A stretch of DNA of 10,205 nucleotides from an uncultured Dialister sp. GTDB lineage: Bacteria; Bacillota; Negativicutes; Veillonellales; Dialisteraceae. The DNA lies in assembly GCA_900759415.1 (NCBI GenBank), contig CAAEVC010000099.1, forward strand, positions 1-10,205, given 5' to 3'. The position numbers and the translations under genes are program-made. The notes beneath the pieces were generated by a model. That model made no database searches. It saw nothing but the letters and a program-made list of their open reading frames with translations, and was not told the origin of the DNA. Shown piece by piece: positions 6,238-10,205 of the stretch. Position 1 is the stretch's first letter. The number at the start of each line of letters is the position of its first letter.

Positions 6238-6267
6238 TTGACAAAGTTGGAAAGAGCGGCCTATACT
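6238..6267 (+). promoter_or_regulatory. strong promoter of the aromatic amino acid operon
   Basis: A perfect TTGACA (6238-6243) is followed after 18 bases by TATACT (6262-6267). This predicts transcription from about 6274, giving a leader RNA of roughly 330 bases before tyrA. Confidence 0.75.
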
Positions 6268-6297
6268 GAATTAACTTCTAAGGAAGGAGAAAGAGGT

Positions 6298-6408
6298 ATG
6301 AGAAAGGAAGATGCAGTCTGGGAAAAACCATATGGTTCCATGGACTGGAGCTATGGAAGCTCTGGATATTTTATCATGGCTCCGTCTCGTACCTTCTTTG
6401 AAACGTAG
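6298..6408 (+). CDS. 36-residue aromatic-rich leader peptide (candidate attenuator peptide)
   Basis: ATG at 6298 has AAGGAG at 6284-6289 with eight bases spacing and lies about 25 bases inside the predicted transcript. The 36-residue peptide holds eight aromatic residues: W8, Y12, W17, Y19, Y24, F25, F33 and F34, including adjacent YF and FF pairs. It ends at TAG (6406-6408), eleven bases before a GC-rich hairpin. Position, size and composition fit a leader peptide whose translation senses charged tRNA for Trp, Tyr and Phe, upstream of tyrA and pheA. An in-frame ATG at 6196 exists but lies upstream of the promoter, so I reject it. A functional small protein remains an alternative. The role is inferred. 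Confidence 0.6.
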   Translation: MRKEDAVWEKPYGSMDWSYGSSGYFIMAPSRTFFET

Positions 6409-6444
6409 ATTTAAATGCAGGGGCTGTAAAATAGCAGCCCCTTT
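6347..6444 (+). promoter_or_regulatory. candidate transcription attenuator of the tyrA operon
   Basis: Four segments can pair alternately. Segment 1, GGAGC (6347-6351), overlaps the W17-S18-Y19 codons. Segment 2, GGCTCC (6378-6383), can pair with segment 1. Segment 3, GGGGCTG (6420-6426), can pair with segment 2 (six pairs, two of them G-U). Segment 4, CAGCCCC (6435-6441), forms with segment 3 an 8-bp hairpin, counting A6419-T6442, followed by TTTG. A ribosome stalled at W17 or Y19 would cover segment 1 and favour 2:3 over the 3:4 terminator. The T-run is short, a weakness of the model. Pairings were found by eye, without energy calculation. Confidence 0.5.
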
Positions 6445-6607
6445 GTGGTATGAGCCGTGAATTTAGAGCGGCGGTGCGGTTTCGCCGCAGAGTATGAAAA
6501 TCAGATTTACAATTTATGAACCCTGAGGGTGCAAATGGTTTGTTTTATCAAATGCGTGATACTAGCAGATATCCTTAAATATAAGGAAGAATAACGAGGA
6601 TTTTCTC
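6445..6607 (+). other. untranslated leader between attenuator hairpin and tyrA
   Basis: No gene is supported here. It holds a GC-rich hairpin GCGGCG/CGCCGC (6468-6473 and 6483-6488) and TCCTTA/TAAGGA (6572-6577 and 6582-6587) just before the tyrA ribosome binding site GAGGA (6596-6600). The second could affect translation initiation. I looked for T-box marks and saw no AGGGTGGNACCGCG-type sequence. Confidence 0.4.
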
Positions 6608-7516
6608 ATGAAAAGGGCTGTGAGATGTGATTCACTGTCCCTTACAGGAAGGCAGGATGGCAGTATGAAGGAAGATTTCAGAGGTAAGAAGGTGGCCGTC
6701 ATCGGCCTTGGGCTGATGGGCGGTTCTTTTGCAGCGAAGCTCAGGGAAATCGGCTGTTTCGTGATCGGTATCAACCGCACGAAGGAAGTGGCAGAAGAAG
6801 CAGTGCGGAAGGGTATGGCAGATTCGGCGGATCCAGAAGAAATAAGAAATGCAGAAATCGTGATTTTCTGCACGCCGGAGAAAGGGACGATTTCCTTTAT
6901 CCAGGATCATGGGGACCTCCTTCCAGAGGATGGGATCCTCACCGATATTCAGGGAGTAAAGAATGGATACATGGAACGCATCAGAACCATTCTCCCCAAG
7001 GGCATAGATTTCATTTCCGCGCATCCCATGTGCGGGAGAGAGGGCGCCGGAATAGAAAGGGCGGATGGAAGCATTTTTGAAAACGCTAATTATGTGATTA
7101 TTCAGAATCCGGAAAATAAGGAGGAGAATATAGAGAAAATCCGCCAGATGGCAGGTGCGCTGGGGGCTTCCCATGTGCCGGTGGTGTCGGAGGAAGAACA
7201 TGACCGGGCCATCGCCTACACCAGTGACCTCACCCATGTGATCGCTGCAGCCCTCATGAACAGCCTCTCCTATGACGAGGATACGAAATCCTTCATCGGC
7301 GGTTCCTTTAAGGATGAAACCAGGGTGGCAGATAATAATGAACATCTCTGGTCCTCCCTCTTCCTATCCAACCGGGGAAAACTGCTCACGGAAATCGACC
7401 GTTTTGAAGCATCCCTTGCCGCCCTGAAGGAAGGCATCGAAGAGGAAGATGAAGGGAAGATTCAGGATTTCTTGAAGGAAGCAGGCAGACGGAGAAGGGA
7501 AATGATGGAATCATGA
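6608..7516 (+). CDS. tyrA: prephenate dehydrogenase
   Basis: The product (302 residues) oxidatively decarboxylates prephenate to 4-hydroxyphenylpyruvate, the tyrosine branch, with NAD(P). The Rossmann motif GLGLMGGS is at 33-40. DIQGVK at 113-118 replaces the common DxxSVK. HPMCGREGAG is at 139-148 with the catalytic-type H139. The helical dimerisation domain has SDLTH at 206-210 and GGSFKDETRVA at 231-241, the arginine motif for prephenate binding. There is no chorismate mutase or ACT domain. The ATG at 6608 has GAGGA seven bases upstream. A start at 6665 (residue 20) would give the usual short lead into the Rossmann strand but has a poorer ribosome binding site. The first 19 residues look unlike the family. 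The stop overlaps the next start as ATGA. Confidence 0.9.
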   Translation: MKRAVRCDSLSLTGRQDGSMKEDFRGKKVAVIGLGLMGGSFAAKLREIGCFVIGINRTKEVAEEAVRKGMADSADPEEIRNAEIVIFCTPEKGTISFIQDHGDLLPEDGILTDIQGVKNGYMERIRTILPKGIDFISAHPMCGREGAGIERADGSIFENANYVIIQNPENKEENIEKIRQMAGALGASHVPVVSEEEHDRAIAYTSDLTHVIAAALMNSLSYDEDTKSFIGGSFKDETRVADNNEHLWSSLFLSNRGKLLTEIDRFEASLAALKEGIEEEDEGKIQDFLKEAGRRRREMMES

Positions 7517-8562
7517 AGATGATGATTGAAAAGGGAGAGATTTCCTGCGCCCTTCATATGGAAAGAGGGGTCCTTTCCCAGGTGGGAGAGGAAATCCGGA
7601 AGGCGGTCTCTGGAAATAAGATAGCGGTCATTATGGAAGAAAAGGCAGGCCTTCTCTATGGTGACAGAATGAGGGAAATCCTTGAAAAAGAGGGATTTTC
7701 CTTCCGGTTCATCATCCCTTCGGCAGAAGAAGGGCTTGACCGGCTCCGTGAAATCTGCGATGAATTTTCAGATTTCTCCCTTTCTGCGGACGATGGCATC
7801 CTTGTGATTTCTGGAAATGACATTCTCGGTCCTGCCGGTTTTGCGGCTGCCACATGGCGGGGAGGGATTCCTCTTTTCTATCTCCCTTCCAACCTGTCGG
7901 CCCAGCTGGGATGCCCGGTGGACGGGAAAGTCTATCTTCCTGTTTCCACTGGAGAAAGGATTTCCATCACTGCGCCGCTCCGTGGAATTTTCATCGACCC
8001 GGACATTCTTGCCCGCCAGCCGGTCCGCCATATCCACGAAGGACTGGCAGAAGCGGTGCGTATAGGCGCTGCAGGAGATTATGAACTTTTTGAAATCCTG
8101 GAATCAGTGAAAGAGGAAGAAGATATCTGGCTTCATATGGATGAAATACTCCTTCATGTGCTCCTTTTGAGAAAAGGGGCACATGAAGGAGGACGAGAGA
8201 AAGGCCTTTGTCTTTCCTTCGGCTCAGCCATGCAGAAGGCAGTGGAAGACTATTTCGAAGGTTCCACCTTTACGGCAGGAGAAGCCCTTTCTCTTGGCAT
8301 GTGCCTTCTCACGAAGAACACAGAAGACATGGGCATCACAGAAAAAGGGACATCAGACCGGCTGATCCAGGTGCTTCACCGGCTGGCTCTTCCTACCTCC
8401 ATCACCCTTCCGGCGGATGACCTCATATCTTCCCTCCGAAAAAATGAAAGAAGGGGAAAGATTTCTCTTCCAGTGCTGAAAAAGATAGGGAAAGCGGACG
8501 TTCTTTCCCTGAATCGGTCAGAACTTGCTGATTGTATAGAAAGAGGAAACTATGACAGATAA
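7513..8562 (+). CDS. AroB-like protein lacking key catalytic and metal residues (probable pseudoenzyme)
   Basis: The 349-residue product follows AroB along its whole length: GFAAAT at 109-114, a QLG...DGK segment at 131-139, FIDP at 160-163, GLAEAVRIG at 177-185, ELFEILESV at 191-199 and GEALSLGM at 256-263. The catalytic apparatus is largely gone. The NAD loop GGGVVGD is SGNDILGP. D146 is G133. GKN is GER (147-149). Metal ligand H271 is S238, H275 is K242 and H287 is A255. Only E180 of the three metal ligands and K139 remain. The frame is open and normal in length, so it is under selection or recent. It overlaps tyrA (ATGA) and pheA (11 bases), so it is fully embedded in the operon. DHQ synthase activity seems unlikely. 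A regulatory, scaffolding or partner-subunit role, or a new reaction, is possible. Confidence 0.8.
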   Translation: MKMMIEKGEISCALHMERGVLSQVGEEIRKAVSGNKIAVIMEEKAGLLYGDRMREILEKEGFSFRFIIPSAEEGLDRLREICDEFSDFSLSADDGILVISGNDILGPAGFAAATWRGGIPLFYLPSNLSAQLGCPVDGKVYLPVSTGERISITAPLRGIFIDPDILARQPVRHIHEGLAEAVRIGAAGDYELFEILESVKEEEDIWLHMDEILLHVLLLRKGAHEGGREKGLCLSFGSAMQKAVEDYFEGSTFTAGEALSLGMCLLTKNTEDMGITEKGTSDRLIQVLHRLALPTSITLPADDLISSLRKNERRGKISLPVLKKIGKADVLSLNRSELADCIERGNYDR

Positions 8563-9406
8563 AATTCTTCGGGTCGGCTGCTATGGCGCCAAGGGATCTT
8601 ATACCTATGAAGCCATGGAAAAACATTTTGAAAAAGTAAAGCGGGAGGAGACCTGTTTTCCTCTTTTTGAAGATGTGGTGAAAGCGGTGAAGGAAGGAAC
8701 CATCGATTATGGTGTAGTGCCTATTGAAAATTCTTCTACCGGTGGCATTACAGAAGTGTATGACCTCATCCTCCGCTACGGATGCAGCATAGTGGGAGAA
8801 GAGATGGTGAAAATCGAGCACAATCTTCTCGCTCTTCCCGGCGCCACACTGGAAGATATTGATACGGTATACTCCCATCCTCAAGGATTTGCCCAGTGCC
8901 GTCCCTTCTTCAATCAGCACAGAGACTGGACGCTGAAACCTTTCTATTCCACCTCTGGAAGCGCAGAGAAGGTGGCACAGGACGGCAGGAAGAATCAGGC
9001 TGCCGTAGCCAGCAGAAGGGCAGGAGAGCTCTATGGACTTTCCATTCTCGCAGACCATATCTATTTTAACAAAAGCAATTACACCCGATTTTTCATCATC
9101 GGGCCGAAGATGGAAATCGAAGAGAATGCAGACAAGATCACCCTTGCCATTTCTGTTAATCATCAGCCAGGCGCCCTCTACCATGTACTCGGTTATTTCT
9201 TCTATGGCGGCATGAATATGACCCATCTGGAATCAAGGCCTATTGAAGGAAGGCCGTTTGAATATTTCTTCCACATTGATGTCATGGGAAATCTGAAAGA
9301 TCCATCCAACGCCCACACCCTTGCGGGCCTCAAATCCATGTGCACCGATTTCAAGATTATGGGAAATTATCCTGCATCCCCGGAAGGGAAGAAAGGAGAA
9401 AAATGA
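8552..9406 (+). CDS. pheA: prephenate dehydratase with C-terminal ACT domain
   Basis: The 284-residue enzyme dehydrates and decarboxylates prephenate to phenylpyruvate, the phenylalanine branch. The catalytic domain runs from 5 to about 185: GAKGSYTYEA (12-21), PIENSSTGGI (57-66), SHPQ (108-111), TSGSAEKVA (134-142), and NYTRF (176-180), where T178 is the catalytic-type threonine. The ACT domain (about 195-270) has GALY (207-210) and ESRP (227-230), the pair of motifs that form the phenylalanine feedback site. There is no fused chorismate mutase. The start has AGAGGA about five bases upstream, inside the end of the AroB-like gene, with an 11-base overlap. Its stop overlaps the next start as ATGA. 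Expected control is feedback inhibition by phenylalanine plus the leader-level attenuation proposed upstream. Confidence 0.93.
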   Translation: MTDKILRVGCYGAKGSYTYEAMEKHFEKVKREETCFPLFEDVVKAVKEGTIDYGVVPIENSSTGGITEVYDLILRYGCSIVGEEMVKIEHNLLALPGATLEDIDTVYSHPQGFAQCRPFFNQHRDWTLKPFYSTSGSAEKVAQDGRKNQAAVASRRAGELYGLSILADHIYFNKSNYTRFFIIGPKMEIEENADKITLAISVNHQPGALYHVLGYFFYGGMNMTHLESRPIEGRPFEYFFHIDVMGNLKDPSNAHTLAGLKSMCTDFKIMGNYPASPEGKKGEK

Positions 9407-9942
9407 ACATCCTTGTACTGAACGGCTCCAGAAGACCGAGAGCTTTCACTGATACTATGATTTCCTCCTTCAGAGAAGGGGCAGAAAGCAAAGGCCATAG
9501 GGTCAGAGTCTTCAACCTCCGGCAGATGAAAATCGCCCCCTGCCTCGGCTGCCTTCACGGCGGCATGAATACGAAACGGCCATGCACCCAGCAGGACGAC
9601 ATGAATGAGATCTACGATGCCTATCGGGATGCTGACGTTATTGTTTTTGCCACACCCCTCTTTTTCTGGACTTACAGTGGCCTTCTGAAAATTGCCATGG
9701 ATCGCCTCTGGGCATTGGCAGAAGGTAAGGAAGATGAACTGCATAACGCAGATAAAACAGCGATCCTCCTCATCGCCGCCGGCGGCGCCAACCCCGGCCT
9801 TCTCATAGAACACTTCGCCTACTTCGTCAAACGGATGGGCTGGAAACATGGAGGCCACCTCGAATGGCTCCACACCGACGACATCGACCTCCGTCATATT
9901 CCGAAAAATGAAGAAGCAAGGAAATTGGGAGAATCCCTTTGA
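9403..9942 (+). CDS. flavodoxin-fold NAD(P)H-dependent oxidoreductase (iron-sulfur flavoprotein-like)
   Basis: The 179-residue product begins ILVLNGSRR, with GSRR at 8-11 as the FMN phosphate loop. ATPLFFWTYSG at about 83-93 is the second FMN-contact loop of the NADPH-dependent FMN reductase family. Cysteines C47-xx-C50 and C61 followed by QQDDM resemble the Cys region of iron-sulfur flavoproteins, though one cysteine short of a standard four-Cys cluster site. I chose the ATG at 9403 because it has AAGGAG just upstream and overlaps the pheA stop as ATGA; the same frame is open from 9340 inside pheA but without a ribosome binding site. It is last in the aromatic operon. The substrate is unknown, and a direct role in aromatic metabolism is not evident. 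Confidence 0.85.
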   Translation: MNILVLNGSRRPRAFTDTMISSFREGAESKGHRVRVFNLRQMKIAPCLGCLHGGMNTKRPCTQQDDMNEIYDAYRDADVIVFATPLFFWTYSGLLKIAMDRLWALAEGKEDELHNADKTAILLIAAGGANPGLLIEHFAYFVKRMGWKHGGHLEWLHTDDIDLRHIPKNEEARKLGESL

Positions 9943-9943
9943 T

Positions 9944-9973
9944 AAAAAAATCGCCAGCACTGGCGATTTTTTT
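9944..9973 (+). terminator. terminator of the aromatic operon
   Basis: ATCGCCAG (9950-9957) pairs with CTGGCGAT (9960-9967), flanked by seven A on the left and seven T on the right, one base after the TGA of the flavoprotein gene. It is symmetrical and could stop transcription from either side. Confidence 0.92.
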
Positions 9974-10080
9974 ATTGGCTCAGCAATGAGCGATGAGCGA
10001 TCAGCTCAGAGCGAAGGACGTTGGCAGAGCCGACACCGCAATGCGGGCTCCCCTAGAAAGCTTTGCTTTCGCCCGGGGTG
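9974..10080. repeat. composite intergenic repeats (GATGAGC family, 24-bp unit, hairpins)
   Basis: Direct GATGAGC-type words (9986-10000) and GATCAGCTCAGAGC lead into a minus-strand 24-bp unit (10011-10034). Next are CCGC/GCGG (10036-10046) and GAAAGC/GCTTTC (10056-10070) nested within CCCC/GGGG (about 10050-10078). The same modules occur in the other spacers in different order. No gene is supported after 9942. Confidence 0.5.
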
Positions 10081-10089
10081 GCAGTGAAC

Positions 10090-10127
10090 ATGATTCGAAG
10101 GAGCATGGAATGCGACGCGCGAATCAT
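10090..10127. other. hairpin next to the right 65-bp repeat
   Basis: ATGATTCG (10090-10097) pairs perfectly with CGAATCAT (10120-10127), and an inner GCAT-GGA-ATGC hairpin lies at 10103-10113. It occupies the same place relative to the repeat as the 176-214 hairpin does at the left end, with changed sequence but kept pairing. Confidence 0.55.
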
Positions 10128-10139
10128 AGTGAATCGTTT

Positions 10140-10205
10140 CTCCATAAATCTCTTAACAAGGCTCAGCGGTTAGTGGAGAGTATGTCTCAGGTGGTGAGGA
10201 AAACC
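10140..10205 (-). repeat. 65-bp dispersed repeat, right copy (inverted)
   Basis: The reverse complement matches 104-168, with three mismatches in the 39 outer bases and 13 identical bases at the inner edge (CTCCATAAATCTC on the plus strand, 10140-10152). It reaches the window edge, so it may continue beyond it. Confidence 0.75.

Noticed and set aside
6196..6297. Upstream extension of the leader peptide to an ATG at 6196
   Set aside because: This ATG lies before the TTGACA/TATACT promoter and overlaps it; the start at 6298 has a proper ribosome binding site.
6510..6545. Possible T-box in the tyrA leader (AGGGTGCAAATGG)
   Set aside because: It does not match the T-box antiterminator core, and no specifier stem-loop or following T-run terminator was seen.
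7513..8562. Frameshift or pseudogene as explanation for the degenerate AroB-like gene
   Set aside because: The frame is uninterrupted, normal in length and overlaps both neighbours; losses are substitutions at catalytic sites, not truncations.
8423..9226. 267-residue minus-strand frame opposite pheA
   Set aside because: It lies antisense to well-supported PDT and ACT motifs and crosses the pheA start.
104..10205. Composite transposon or integrated element bounded by the inverted 65-bp repeats
   Set aside because: The intervening genes are housekeeping metabolism, there is no transposase or integrase, and similar repeats probably exist elsewhere; two copies in opposite orientation are more simply dispersed repeats.

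Overview
The window looks like ordinary chromosome of a low-to-mid GC member of the Bacillota. The operon style, the strong AGGAGG-type ribosome binding sites and the hairpin-filled intergenic DNA would suit a Negativicutes genus such as Dialister. That placement is recollection of style plus inference, because there is no 16S gene or other marker here. I see no phage, insertion sequence, CRISPR array or integrase.

Layout. (1) Positions 1-417 hold the first codon of a leftward gene that leaves the window, its presumed promoter region, a 65-bp dispersed repeat with hairpins, and the terminator of the next unit. (2) Positions 418-3018, leftward: three tightly coupled genes, an ADP-ribosylglycohydrolase-family hydrolase, a PfkB-family kinase and a PnuC-family transporter. 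They look like a nucleoside or NAD-precursor salvage cassette, similar in logic to E. coli yegTUV but with PnuC as the importer. (3) Positions 3460-4533, leftward: aroB, alone, with its own promoter and terminator and an unusual active site. (4) Positions 4870-6036, rightward: an unrecognised protein with a SAP-like domain and a basic, proline-rich tail. (5) Positions 6037-6195: a tRNA-Arg(CCT) with its own promoter and terminator. (6) Positions 6238-9973, rightward: an aromatic amino acid operon. It has a strong promoter, a 36-residue aromatic-rich leader peptide followed by a GC hairpin, then tyrA, a second very degenerate AroB-like gene, pheA with an ACT domain, and a flavodoxin-fold oxidoreductase, closed by a strong terminator. 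(7) Positions 9974-10205: repeats, including an inverted copy of the 65-bp element from the left end.

The aromatic genes belong together. AroB acts early in the shikimate pathway, TyrA and PheA are the two branch enzymes from prephenate, and the leader appears able to sense Trp, Tyr and Phe supply by attenuation. The two most interesting points are the AroB pair (one copy lacks D146/H275 equivalents, the other lacks two of three zinc ligands and most catalytic residues, and both share the same D-to-G change) and the candidate attenuator upstream of tyrA. The intergenic spacers also carry at least three families of short structured repeats.
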